NCBI GenBank assembly: GCA_029721435.1
Contig: CM056587.1
Coordinates: forward strand, 19,600,667-19,664,666
Reading direction: 5' to 3'
From: Gymnothorax reevesii
Taxonomy: Eukaryota; Chordata; Actinopteri; Anguilliformes; Muraenidae
DNA length: 64,000 bases
The notes beneath the pieces are model-generated. The model did not search any database. It worked only from the letters and a program-made list of their open reading frames with translations, and was not told the DNA's origin. Of this stretch, positions 11,701-22,400 are shown one piece after another; within the stretch, counting starts at the first letter, position 1; every line of letters starts with the position of its first letter. The translations under genes were made by a program, and so were the position numbers.

Positions 11701-13977
11701 GAGAATGAATCGGCTTTTCAGTCCTTTTCGATTTTATTTGCATTTTCCACATTGTGCCAACGTTCTTGGAATTGTTGTTTTATTTCAGTTGCAATTGACA
11801 AAGTATTTACTTTTCAGTTGTATTTATTTTTCAATCTGTATTGCAGTATTTTGTCAAATAAAGCTTGTCCCTGGAATACAACCATTTCCTCCAATATAAA
11901 TGAACAAAAAACTGAATTAAGCCATTGAGGCTTTGACTTCAAAGTTTCTCTCTCTCTCTCTCACTCTTGCTCGCTCGCTCGCTCGGTTCCTCTCGAAAAG
12001 ATGCTTTTCCCCGTCAGGTAAGCTAGTCTCGCTTCTTTCAGTTTTTCCTCACCTGTGCTAATTTTTTTCCCCTAGATGTGGGGACCACGTTTTGTTGAGT
12101 GGGGGCCCCCTAGTGGCCAGGACAGGACTGTGCTCTCAGTATGAAGTGACTGCGATACACAGTTTACGCCAGGGAGAAAGAGGCCTTCATCGCCGAGCAC
12201 AAGGACTGTCTTTGCCTTTGCAGCTACAGGTACATGGTGCTTTATGCTCATGCATATGTAACCTTACTGTGTATAAGCACACACTACCCCTGCATGTACG
12301 TGCCTTGACAGTATCTTCAAGATTCACAAGCGAAATATGCCATTTTATAGATTAGCTGAGTGCGTTTCTAAGCAGGGAAGGCACTAAGACTGTAAGAGTT
12401 TATTGGCATTGTTTTTTTTTGCGTTTTAACCATATAATGTTATTACTTATGTGGGGGTGAGGATGTTTTTATTTCATGGAAATATTGTTTGATATTGATA
12501 AATTTCTCTGATTAGAAATTCAGGGACATTTTAATGCCAGAGGTGTGCTTGTGTGCACCCTTTCATGCGTTCTTGTGCGGACATTGACTCCTTTGTTTGC
12601 AATAATCCTGTTTGCGGCCCTGTCAGGCTCACCACACAATCTGGAGGAGGCTGCGGGGGAGGGCTGAGAGGCTGGTAAGGGGCCTTATCCACCTATTCCT
12701 CTTGTGTCCTTGTGTTGTCCCGAGTCTCCTTCAGCCCTACTTTCTTAAGGGGACACTCCATCCTACACACTAACAGTGAATAGAAATCAGTATGTCTCAG
12801 CCGAAGACTTGTGTTCACAGCATCCGCGCTGTTAGTCACATGCAATGATACACAATGACCAGTTTTTTTTACGTCCAGAAGCTGTCAGAACTTGTCTGAT
12901 TGGCTGGATTCCTGCACATTTCCGGTTTCCATGGTGGTCCGGTTTTAAAATGGCAGTAGAGGAACAAAAACAGGGCGTTGGGTGCCAGTTCAGTGAATGA
13001 CTTCATCCGCAAAAATAAATATTTATCGACAATCCTGGGGAAAAGAGAAAGGTGTGAATTACAGGAAATTCTGTCACTGAAGGACATACAAGAGTTTTGT
13101 TTGATGTTCATTTAAGGAAAAAAGATGGCTTGTTTGCCGGTGAGGTAAGGTTAAAGTATAGCATTTTACGCATGGCTAACATGGTATTTATTTGATTTGT
13201 CATTTCTAAAGCCTTCTGCACAAAATGTATAGCCATCTTAGATGGGTTTTATGTGGTGTCCTCTTTACCAGTGAGTGATTTGCCTTTGTGTACGGTATAA
13301 GTTGGACTGTTTTGAGTAAGATTTATTTTTGAAACATTTCAGTGTTTGAATTTCTGCCCCTCAGTGCCACGACAAACATACGGCCTGTAATTGGACCATT
13401 TACACATTTGCCTCTTCAGCTCTCCCAGATAGTCCATATTCTAGTGCTGTGACACTAGAAGTCAATGGACCAAGGCTAAAAAAAGCTATTTAGTCCCTTG
13501 TCCATTAACTTCTATTTACTATTCATTGTTGAATTTGGGATGGCATGTAGTATGGAGTATCCCTTTAACTTGCACAAAACCTATCTGAATGTGAAGTGAA
13601 TATGAAGACCACAAATGAAAAACGAGTCCAAATTTTACATTTTTATATATATTATATAATTATTATATTTTATATTTTTGCGTATTTTTCAGTGCTTTAT
13701 TTCTAAGGTCGTTTTGAATTTTTCATTCATCATTTCTCCAGAATGCGAAAATGTGACTCTGATCATTTTTCCATTGTGGTCTTCATACTCGAGGCACTTT
13801 TGTATTTTTGACTTGTAAAAAAAAAAAAAAAAAAAAAAAAGTGTCCCTTTAACCCTGAACTGCTGATAATCTACACAGGTCGAAGTGCCATCGTCTTCAG
13901 CTGCAGGGCCCACGCCCTCAACCGCTGAGGTCACACTTCCTGTCTCTGAGGTCACAACTCCAGCTCCACAGCCGTAA
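5695..13977 (+). CDS. mrpl39: Mitochondrial large ribosomal subunit protein L39 (mL39), complete, 10 coding exons
   Basis: Coding exons: 5695-5731, 6539-6745, 7603-7742, 8150-8249, 8729-8796, 10402-10514, 11231-11296, 12076-12229, 12627-12674 and 13879-13977. They join in phase to 1032 nt (343 aa; human is about 338). Family signatures seen are RTEKIEV, ISTPYSCA-like [60 protein letters not shown] and QGLSLPLQL. From family knowledge, mL39 is a vertebrate mitoribosome protein related to the N-terminal part of threonyl-tRNA synthetase. The start was chosen because it is the only nearby ATG whose exon ends in GT with one leftover base, matching exon 2. It has A at -3 and G at +4, and gives an arginine-bearing presequence without acidic residues until E27, fitting mitochondrial import. 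The last ~30 residues are Pro/Ser/Thr-rich and poorly conserved. GABPA, 40 kb downstream, belongs to a factor known to drive such genes; the local link is inference. Confidence 0.95.
6539..6745 (+). CDS. mrpl39: MRPL39 exon 2
   Basis: The acceptor follows a C-rich tract and CTTCTACTTCAG; the donor is GTGAGT. It carries the [14 protein letters not shown] helix, RTEKIEV and [13 protein letters not shown] blocks typical of mL39. Confidence 0.95.
6977..7160. mobile_element. Short inverted-repeat MITE (CAGGGCTC ends)
   Basis: Ends CAGGGCTC and GAGCCCTG are inverted and flanked by similar octamers, CACTAGAG and CACTTAAG, suggesting a worn 8-bp hAT-type duplication. The GACTCTCAGGTAAAGGGAG core recurs at about 9801-9953, so this is a dispersed family. 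Confidence 0.55.
7170..7475 (-). mobile_element. tRNA-derived SINE, minus orientation
   Basis: Read on the minus strand, the 7475 end begins GGGGACGCAGTAGCACAGTG and carries a B-box-like GAGTTTCAGTCCT, which is a SINE promoter head. The remaining body ends near a 'cctggatgggatgctgg' tail. It lies in MRPL39 intron 2. Confidence 0.55.
7603..7742 (+). CDS. mrpl39: MRPL39 exon 3
   Basis: Begins HLTEWHV and contains LALVDGEPW and [13 protein letters not shown]. Donor GTACAG, phase 0. Confidence 0.95.
8150..8249 (+). CDS. mrpl39: MRPL39 exon 4
   Basis: Encodes [20 protein letters not shown] and onward to SPELP. The donor used to keep frame is GTCTGT. A better-looking GTAAGC lies 4 nt downstream but would shift the frame. 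Confidence 0.93.
8729..8796 (+). CDS. mrpl39: MRPL39 exon 5
   Basis: Encodes [19 protein letters not shown]. Acceptor CCCTGCAG, donor GTAAGT. Confidence 0.95.
8896..9569. mobile_element. DNA-transposon-like repeat with TATCCCCGAACG termini and internal ~152-bp units
   Basis: TATCCCCGAACG at 8896-8907 is answered by its exact inverse at 9558-9569. Inside are roughly 150-bp tandem units, each with 'CCATATCTTNGGAACYATTKGTC' type sequence, a CACCAGG..GGC block and AAGGTCATGACCT. It has no coding capacity, lies in MRPL39 intron 5 and belongs to no family I can name. Confidence 0.6.
9801..9953. mobile_element. Second copy of the 6977-7160 MITE family
   Basis: Shares CTGACTCTCAGGTAAAGGGA and AAAACCAGCAGTTCT with the copy at 6977-7160. 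CTAGTG flanks both ends as a likely target duplication. Confidence 0.5.
10065..10380. repeat. GACT/CTGA minisatellite
   Basis: Imperfect ~60-nt units built from CTGACTGACTGAGTGGATGA blocks end just before MRPL39 exon 6. Confidence 0.8.
10402..10514 (+). CDS. mrpl39: MRPL39 exon 6
   Basis: Encodes [20 protein letters not shown] and onward to LEAFSHN. It starts directly after a GACT-rich minisatellite. Donor GTACTG. Confidence 0.95.
11231..11296 (+). CDS. mrpl39: MRPL39 exon 7
   Basis: A 66-nt exon encoding [20 protein letters not shown], flanked by CTCTGCAG and GTGAGA. This part diverges most from mammals, but length and phase agree. Confidence 0.9.
11947..11986. repeat. (TC)n then (GCTC)n microsatellite
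   Basis: A run of CT dinucleotides passes into GCTCGCTCGCTC within MRPL39 intron 7. Confidence 0.8.
12076..12229 (+). CDS. mrpl39: MRPL39 exon 8
   Basis: Encodes the [20 protein letters not shown] and GLSLPLQLQ blocks. Acceptor TTCCCCTAG, donor GTACAT. Confidence 0.95.
12627..12674 (+). CDS. mrpl39: MRPL39 exon 9
   Basis: A 48-nt exon encoding [16 protein letters not shown], matching the AHFTIWDKLLERSRK segment of the mammalian protein. Donor GTAAGG. Confidence 0.93.
13818..13840. repeat. Poly-A tract in last MRPL39 intron
   Basis: A run of 23 A residues about 40 nt upstream of the exon 10 acceptor, replacing the usual pyrimidine-rich context. Confidence 0.75.
13879..13977 (+). CDS. mrpl39: MRPL39 exon 10 (stop TAA)
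   Basis: Low-complexity Ser/Pro/Thr/Val tail ending TAA at 13975-13977. It is accepted because of the CTACACAG acceptor, the correct phase and the nearby polyadenylation signal. Confidence 0.85.
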   Translation, partial: VEVPSSSAAGPTPSTAEVTLPVSEVTTPAPQP

Positions 13978-14115
13978 CAAAGTCCTCCTTCGATTCCCCT
14001 GCAGGAATCGGTCACCTCCTGCCCTTTGGTTCCTGTGACACGGATGGACAACACAATTCCTATGCATCAGCCATGTATCTTTGTTTTGAGTTCATGTAAA
14101 CGTTATGTATAAAAT

Positions 14116-14121
14116 ATTAAA
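14116..14121 (+). promoter_or_regulatory. MRPL39 polyadenylation signal (ATTAAA)
   Basis: ATTAAA lies 139 nt after the stop codon; it is the commonest variant signal and is followed by unique DNA. Confidence 0.5.
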
Positions 14122-14419
14122 CTTTCACATCCGTACCGTTTTACTCGTTACTTTGAATTATGGTGGGAATGTAGAGGCCACGCTTGGTGCAACAAGAGAT
14201 GTGAGTTGACTGGAGTCCTGGAGATTTTAAATGTTTTTGGGCTCTGATTCATAGTAAACAACAGATCACTGTGCTGTCAATGCCAAGACATACTGATTTG
14301 AGGGATGGCGTGCCACTTGTTCTTTCTCCTACTGAAATGTTGGAATGAGATCAAAAATATGTGGAACTCCCCAAACATTTTCCTCCCCTTTCGTACCCTG
14401 CGTGTTGGGGCAGAATGAG

Positions 14420-14640
14420 ATTTCTCTAACCGGGCCTTGTAGCTGTGGCAGGAGAGCGGAGCGGGGCGGGGCCGGGGTCCGGCTGCAGCCGGTTGGCGAG
14501 GTGGGTGAGGGCTGTGCGATCAGCAGGCTTCGCTAAAGACAATAGCCATGTTGTGTGCAAACGCCGGGCAGAGTCCGGGCAGCTGCTGTAGCTGTCACTA
14601 GAGGGACAGGTGCTGTGGGGAGCGTGTCCACTCTGACGCA
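14420..14640. promoter_or_regulatory. Orphan GC-rich patch with GC boxes
   Basis: Contains GCGGGGCGGGGCCGGGG (Sp1-type GC boxes) and the exact 14-bp palindrome CCGGCTGCAGCCGG at 14479-14492, in otherwise AT-rich DNA. It could be a distal JAM2 promoter, another regulatory element or a decayed repeat; no exon was found attached. Confidence 0.3.
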
Positions 14641-15405
14641 GATCGTGTTACGCTTGTAGCGGCTTTGATTTGCAGTTTGTTAGACATAAAAGATTTACTT
14701 CAAGCTTCATTTGTCCTTTCATCTTTCTTTTAAGTCTTAGGAAAATTTGACTGTCACTGACCGAAGATTGAGTCAAATTTAAGAGGGTAAATATTAGCTG
14801 AAATTCTCTAATTACTCGGACAAAATCAGACAAAGTAAAAGGGCTACCTGAGCACTTGGGCCCTTCCCCTGATTAAGGGGGACATATAGTACCCATGATG
14901 CCCTGGGACTTGGACCCAATACATTACACAGCTGTTGACTGCTGTCATGCTGGAGCTTCACGCTGATACCTGATGCACTACAAGCGCTGTCTGAGAGAGC
15001 CTACTGTGCTGTGTCTGAGTTTCAGCTGAATTAACAAACCCCAATAACAATGAAGTTGGGCGTTGTGTAAAATGTGAAATAAGACCGAAAACAGTGATTT
15101 GGAAATCTCATAAACCCACATTTTATTCACAGTTGAGCAGAGACAACATATCAGATGTTATGTGAGACATTTTACCATTCATGAGAAATATTGGCTCATT
15201 TTGAATTTGATGGCAGCAACATTTTCTAGAAAGTTGGGACAAGGGCAACAAAAGGCTGGAAAAGTAAGTGGTACTAATAAAAAGCAGCCGGAGAAGCATT
15301 TTGCTACTACAGTCATTAGATGATTTGGGAACAGGTCAGTAACATGACTGGGTATAAAAAGATCGTTTTAGAGAGGCAGAGTCTCTCAGAAGTAAAGATG
15401 AGCAG

Positions 15406-15597
15406 ATGTTCACCAATCTGAAAAACTATCTAAAAATTGTGGAACGATTTCGTCGGAAAAATGTTCTTCAATGTAAAATTACGAAGACTTTGAATGTCCC
15501 ACCATCTACAGTACATAGCATCATCAAAAGATTCAGAAAATCTGGAGAAATTGGTGCACTAGGGGCAAAGCCAAAGGTCAATATTAGATGCTCATGA
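15406..15597 (+). pseudogene. Tc1 transposase N-terminal remnant
   Basis: An open stretch of 63 codons that includes the paired-like helix-turn-helix (KITKTLNVPPSTVHSIIKRF). It ends at a stop well before any catalytic residue, so it is a remnant and not a functional gene. Confidence 0.65.
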
Positions 15598-15760
15598 TCT
15601 CGGGCCCTCAGACGGCACTGCATTAAAAACAGGCATGATTCTGCACTGGAATACACTGCATGAGCTCAGGAGCACTTTCAGAAATCCTTGTGAACACAGT
15701 TTGCCATGTAATTATCAAATGCAAGCTAAAGCTGTATCATGCAAAAAAGAAGCCATATAT

Positions 15761-15965
15761 CAGGGGTGTCCAATTTTATCCATAAAGGGCAGGTGTGGGT
15801 GCAGGTTTTTGTCTTAGCCCAGTGCCACAACACCTGATTCCACTGATTAACTGATCAAGGGGTTCAATAAAACCCTTGATTAGTAGAATTAGGTTTGTTT
15901 TAGTTAGGCTGTAGCAAAAACCAGCACCCACACCAGCCCTCTATGGATAAGATTGGACTCCCCTG
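15761..15965. mobile_element. hAT-type MITE (CAGGGGTGTCCAAT family) nested in Tc1
   Basis: Inverted ends start CAGGGGTGTCC, and the octamer CCATATAT is duplicated exactly at 15753-15760 and 15966-15973. An 8-bp duplication is the hAT hallmark. It shares its ends and GTGGGTGCAGG motif with the copy at 27722-27929. Confidence 0.88.
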
Positions 15966-17499
15966 CCATATATGCACATGATCCAGAAACGCTGCCGTTT
16001 TCTCTGGGCCAAAGTTCATTAAAAATGCACTGAGGCAGAATGGAAAACTGTTCTGTGGTCAGATTAATTAAAATTTTAAATTCTTTTTGGAAATCACAGA
16101 AGCTGTGTTACATGGTCTAAAGAGGAGAGGAGCCATCCAGCTTGTTATCAGCGCACAGTTCAAAAGCCTGCATCTCTGATGGTCTGGGGTTGCATTATAG
16201 GCTGTGGTGTGAGCAGCTTACAGATCTGTATAGGCGCTATCAATGCTGAATAGCATATATAGAGGTTTTACGACGTATTATCCCATCCAGACACCGGCTC
16301 TTTTAGGGAAGGTCTTGCATGTTTCAGCAAAAAAATGTCAAACCACATACTGCATGCATCACAACGGCATGGCTTCACAGTAGAAGAGTCCGAGCGCTGA
16401 AATGGCCTGCCTGCAGTCCAGACTTTTTACCAAAAGCAAAAAAAATCCAGCAAAGAAGACCCAGGACTTTTGAGCAGCTAGAATCCTACATCTGACATGA
16501 GTGAGACAAAATTCCTCTCCAAAAACTTCAACAACTTGGCTTAAAGACTGTTGTTAAAAAAGAGGGGATGTTACACTACGGTAAACACAGCCCTGTCCCA
16601 ACTTTTTTGGGATGCATTGCTGCCATCAAATTTAAAATGAGCTAATATTTTTCATGAAATGGTAAAATGTCTCTCTTTCAACATCTGATAATGTTGTCTA
16701 TGTTCCATTGTGAATAAAATCTGGGTTTATGAGATTTGCACATCATTGCATTCTGTATTTATTCACATTTTACGCAACATCCCAACTTCATTGGAATTGA
16801 GGCCAACATGCCTTCAAAAATCATGAAAAAGAAAGGTTTCTGAATTTTGAAAAATGTGCAGTACGGATCTGTACCCTGTTATAAGCTAAATCATACGAAT
16901 ATTTGGTGTGACGACCCTTTGATTAAACATTAATAACACTGTCCTGCTTTGTTATGATAGTTTTATAAGTGACTTTGTGGTTGTTCTAGGCAGAATGGAG
17001 AACTTGCCATTGCCTGGCTCGTCTGTCTCCAGGTAATCCCAAACAGCATTGATGATGTTGAGGTGAAGGGTCTTGTCAGGGCTTAATTATCTGTATCAAC
17101 TGTCTTCAGTAAAATGCAAACATGATTTGAAAGTTTTTTTTTCAATCAATATTTGGTGTCTCTAATGAGCTTTTATCTCCAGAAACATTAATGAGGGAAA
17201 CCAAGTAGCTCTAAGACCATTATTTTTTAACTCAAGACGACTGTTTCTTATTTGCAGTGAATTTCCAACAAAACAGTTGCAGTATTTCGGGAAACTTGGT
17301 CTTTGAATTCCACGGTCAGTTGCAGTTTCTCTGGCCATCACCAGGGGAATAAAATCTATGAAATGTGAGGCAAAAGACACCGGCACAAAAAATGTGCATA
17401 GGCACAAAAATGTACTTTTGATGAAATTATTGAAAATAGTCTGTGACTGTAACTGAAGTGCTATCTATTCTGATCCATATGACGTATTTTTCCTGATTT

Positions 17500-18057
17500 A
17501 CTCCTGTCCTGCGTATTGAGATTCACTGGATTCTGGGTTTTTTCCCCTTTCCGTCGGATGCAACACACTACCTTTTTCGCGACCGGAATTCATTGCCTGG
17601 CCACCTTGTTTTCATTTGAATCCGTATATATTATTTTCTCCGGTAGTAATTGGTGCTTTTAACAAACTGAAAATCTACTGGGATGAGTCGCTGATTGGGA
17701 ATTTATTTGGCTATCAGTGCGCATGAAATGGGCAAAATCCACGGAACGAACGATGTCGCTCGGACATTGGCACAGATATCCCACTTTACCCCACCCCCAC
17801 GGGAGGCAGTGAAGTTTGGGAACGCGGGGACAATGAGCTCAGTTGACGCACCGACCTGCTGCTCTGCATTAAGTCAAAGGGTCAAGACGGACATCACCGT
17901 CAGAGATATCTGCGGTGTCGCGGGGATAGACACCACTGGAAATCTTGAAGTGGGAATATATCATTATTTTTGACTGCATTGCTTGCGTCCATGGTCGGGG
18001 AGAATTTTGGCGAGTTCATGAAAACTGAGTAGGCTACTTCGCACCCTACACTTGAGG
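17500..18057 (+). promoter_or_regulatory. Putative JAM2 promoter / 5' UTR
   Basis: This is the sequence directly upstream of the JAM2 start, with moderate CpG content between 17690 and 17960. A 13-codon upstream open frame (ATG at 17991, stop TAG at 18030-18032) lies 25 nt before the JAM2 ATG. The transcription start was not located. Confidence 0.35.
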
Positions 18058-18109
18058 ATGGAACAGTTGGAAATCTATATATTCTCTGCTCTTCTGATTA
18101 TGATACACA
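18058..18109 (+). CDS. jam2: JAM2 exon 1 (signal peptide)
   Basis: [17 protein letters not shown] followed by donor GTAAGT. It is separated from exon 2 by 13.9 kb, but phase 1 matches, and no other signal-peptide exon is visible between them. Confidence 0.8.
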
Positions 18110-19309
18110 GTAAGTGGCACTTTACCGCGCTTTCTTTTCTTTTCTTTCTTTTATTTTTTGCTCTGCCTTTCAAGGGATGTCGGTCCAAGCATCAGTTAGA
18201 GCCACGGTTTTGGGTGTAGGATTGTGAGCTGTCTCCGTGCAGATTGCTGCACAGGAAACGTTCATTGTTCGAGCGTCGAAAAGGACCTGTTGATGTTTCT
18301 AATAATGGGCTACCCACCCAATATAGCCAACGATGAACGGAAATTCTGCCCTGAAAAACAAGCCAATAGCCTTCATTTTTGCGAACAGTGCTTATCTGAA
18401 TTTTATTTCGACAAACGCCTGGATCCTTGATTTTCGAATAAAGGCGCATTCTGCTGTGAAAGTGCACGGTATCATATATGCAATTCCTGTGACTGTATTT
18501 GCCCCAAACTGAAAAATATAGCCCATTATTCTCTCGATAAAATAAATAAAATGTCTTTCGCTGCTCTTAGCTTCATTTTTAATGAGCCGGTATTGCTGGA
18601 AATGTAGACTTTGATATGCTAACATTTATGTGAAATGCTAACATCAATATTTGTCTTCGTGTCCATTTTTCTTCTTTTTTTCCTTTAATTTGTTGGAGAA
18701 AATTGGGATATTTTTAAATGTTTAGGAAACAAGTGATGCCCTTAATCATTTTATTTCATAACCCAAAAGTGATGAGAGAGAGTTCGTAGAGGCTACCAGT
18801 TTTGGGCTGGCAATGCTCTCGTACAAGTCCGTGTACGAAATATTTATGCAATTGGGATCGGAGAGGACATGAATATAACTCAGGCTGTCCCGTATCTACG
18901 TAAACTATGTGCCCTCTAAGACTATTAACTATGCTTCTCGGCAAGGTCAGAGTTCTCAAGGTGTTGGATGCTGAACGAGGTACACGCACGCACCTCCACT
19001 CATGCGCGTTCACACACCCTCTCCTCCTATCCTTGAGAGGATATTACATTGACTTTCATTCATGCATTATGTGTTCCTACAGCCGTTTACTTGTCATTAC
19101 AATAAGCAACGCATGCCTAGTCTAAACCCTTACACGAACCTCAACCAATCCCTAATTCTAACCTTACCCCTAACCTTAACTAATGAGTCACAATTTGCCT
19201 TTGTAGTTGTGAGGACACAGGAAAATGTCTTCACTTCCCAAAAATGTCCCCACTCTGTAGGAAAAAAAACTAAAACATTTTTTTATTCTTACTTTGTAGC
19301 AAGCACAAG

Positions 19310-19359
<50 letters not shown>

Positions 19360-19360
19360 C

Positions 19361-19430
<70 letters not shown>

Positions 19431-22400
19431 ATATGTGTACTGTCCTGCTTTTATGCTGCATCCTGTCCCAGTGTCCATCCTCTCTCCCTGCTGAGATGAC
19501 AAAGAACTGAAATAGGTTACACAGCCTGTGGGAAGACCATGGTCAGTTCTTGAAAACACAGTACTCAAATTTCCTATTGCATTTATAAAATAGAAGAATG
19601 AGCGAAATAGAAATTAAGTAACTTAACTTCATAACTGCTCAAAAGCCTAATTCATAGATTCAGACATGCACACCCACATAAATTCTTTCTCTTTAAATTG
19701 AAATATGGAATTGTTTTGCTACTTTTTTTCTGAACAAGTAAAATTGTCTTCCACTATTGGTAGACCACTCTAACCTAGTTAAAAGTTATAGAAGTATGTT
19801 TCAAGTCTAAATAATGTCATAATTTTGCTAAGATTGACTTTTTAAGGTTTTAAAAAAAAATACTTGTGGAATTTTTTTATTTTTTAGCAGTGATATTTTC
19901 CCCTGAACAGCTGTTGAATGTAGTGTATGCTGAATCTAAGTTGATAAGTTGATATAAATAGACTGCCAAACTGAAGAAAGTTCATGGGCTGTCATTATCC
20001 CAACATCCATCACAAACATTTCCTGAAAATAAAAGAAACAGCTATTATCGCACAGCCATCTTTAATTTCCTCTACCTCTCTTCATCCCTCCTCTCGGCTC
20101 TGAAACAGTGGTGCGGTTATGGCTGAAGTTATTTGAGCATGTGTAGGGCTGTTCAGTATGATGGCTGTGTGCGTGGCGAGTTTAGGGAGGGAGAGATGAT
20201 TCTTCTTCTCTCAATGGTGAAATGTGCTTTGTAGGGGAAGGGGAAGATAAGAGATAAGCATGCAAGGGCATCCTCTGGATGGCTGCAGTGTTTGCACAGA
20301 GGACAATTAGGTGCATTTATCCTGGGTATCAGGAGTGGTTCACTGTCATACATAATCATTTTGTACAGCTTGCTGCTCTGGGAACACATGGGCCTTCGGT
20401 ACTGATGTTACCATCAGGAGCCGTGCTGTACTTAGAGCTTGGGTTAGGCTCAAACTTGGCCTGACTTGTGTGCCCGATCGGTTTTTCGTTTCAGTTTTTA
20501 GGCAGATATATGGCTGAAATCCCAGGTTGGATGGTGGCTCAGTGGGTAGTGCTGTTTCCTTGCAGCAATAAGGTCCCGAGACCTTCCCATGTGAAGTTTG
20601 CATGTTCTCACTGTGTCTTTGTGGGTTTCTTCTTGCTGCTGTGGTTCCTACTTTCAGTATGAAGACATGCATGCTTGGATAATTGGAGACTCTAAATTTG
20701 CCTCGAGTAAATGGCATGCAATCCCTACATGCTATTAGTAAAGACAGAGTGCTAAGAGTGCTGCGATGTGGAGTGCAGAAGTATCATCGTTATAAGTGCT
20801 GAAAACCTAATACCCGACCCCAAAGCGGGTAACTTTCTTTGATGAGAAACCAGAAATAGTTTGGCTGGTAGCCATGACGAGGAACATCCAAAATGTTTCT
20901 TCCATAGAGGAAACAAGGTAATTAGCTGCCTCAATGCTTCCTTCCAGCAAGGAAACACAGGAGGACCTGCCTTGGGAGAGTAGTAATCATTGAATATGTA
21001 CTACAGTCTCTTGCAGCTGTAGGAATTGGATACATCCTTCAATGACGTTTGCCTGTTAGACTAGTAATTTCATTATCTATCGCCGTTCAGCACATCATAC
21101 TTTGAGACATTTTTCTCAAAAATGTCTCAAGGTAACTTCACAATCTTTAGAAACTTTCCCTTGACCCATGTAACATTTTGTAGCGAGGGTCAGGAAAAGT
21201 GGAGAGGAAAATGAAAAGCTTGCTTGCTTAAGAGAATTCGGATGACCCCAGACTTTTGTTTGTTTTATTTCCTTGTTCACGAGCTGAATAATTCGTGCTT
21301 CTAACTGGCCAGGCTTTGATCACATCGAACACCCATATGAAGGGAGGATGGGTGACCAGTTTGGATCTTAAGAATTATAATTTGTTGAACCAGGACTTAT
21401 TATCCGAATCAACCATTCATCATTTTTTGGCAAATGCTTTGGAGCAAGATGATTTACCATGGAAGCGAACCAGCGACTGGTGGGCCAGTCTCCTTCAGGA
21501 CCAGTTTCTCCACTTTTTTGAAAATTTAATTTTAGCATAAACTTTTGAAAGGGAATTAAAGGTTTACAGTCCATTCTTGACCATGATCGCATCTCTGCGG
21601 CAAAGCATAACTTTTTTTTTATGTTGTCGAGCTGTGGACAAGCCAGCTGAAGCTGGAATCATGGCCGGCTGACAAGGTAGGGATTGATATCCCAGCTTCA
21701 TCAGCAGCCAGCAGAGATGTATTGCAGAAAGGTTGTGCTAGATTCTGCAGGCTCTCCAGTTCTGTAGACTACTGTATATGGACTTTGTTTGTAGTCAAAC
21801 GCAGGGAATTGGAATTAGCATTGTAATCCATGATCTTTTCTTTTTATCCTTACTATATTTTAATGAATCTACAGATTGAAATTTTTGTTATATTGCAGGT
21901 TAGCTCCAAAGTACAAAAAAATCTATCGGCCTATGAACTATGAACTTGTGATGGCATTTAATTTCACTCTTAAAACTGCTCTAAAGGAGTAAAACTGGTT
22001 CTTTGGAATCTCTTGTCACAACCTGTATTTACTTATATTTTTGGCTGAAAATACCATTCAAGTGAAAACCTGGCTGCATTTGGTTGAGACATGACTGTCC
22101 AGCCTACTAAGTAGCTAAGCTATATCTGCGTTAATCCTAAACTACAATGAGATACGCTTATTCTGTTTATACCAAAACACCTCTGAAGAATTTCATGGCT
22201 CTGAGTTTAGATCAGCTTTTGCTCACTGTGCTACAGAGGATGATTTATTTTAGATGAGGACTCCAGTTAAAGGAACATGGGAGAGGCAGGAAAGAAAGCG
22301 GTTGGGTATTGTATGCGTGCGCCTGAGCTGGTGACGGAAACAGGATGACTAAACAATAATCAAGCTCCAATCAGCAGGGAGGAAGGGCTGATCCTATTTC

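Larger units (their letters stand above)
15041..16802 (+). mobile_element. Tc1/mariner-like transposon, inactive
   Basis: Inverted ends of about 200 bp share AATGAAGTTGGG, GTAAAATGTGA, TCTCATAAACCCA and TTTGATGGCAGCA. The inside shows a Tc1 helix-turn-helix (VPPSTVHSIIKRFRKSGEI, about 15496-15552) and, near 16355-16420, a degenerate W-P-x-C-S-P-D block. The frame is broken by stops, frameshifts and a MITE, so this is a fossil. Confidence 0.75.
13978..18057. other. MRPL39-JAM2 intergenic region
   Basis: Contains the short MRPL39 3' UTR, an isolated GC-rich patch (14420-14640), a Tc1-like element with a nested MITE (15041-16802) and then the putative JAM2 5' region. No additional gene is supported. 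Confidence 0.6.

Noticed and set aside
19062..19568. Open frames of 126-145 aa on both strands made of Thr-His or Cys-Val repeats
   Set aside because: Translation of the (AC)n microsatellite; no domain, no splice context.
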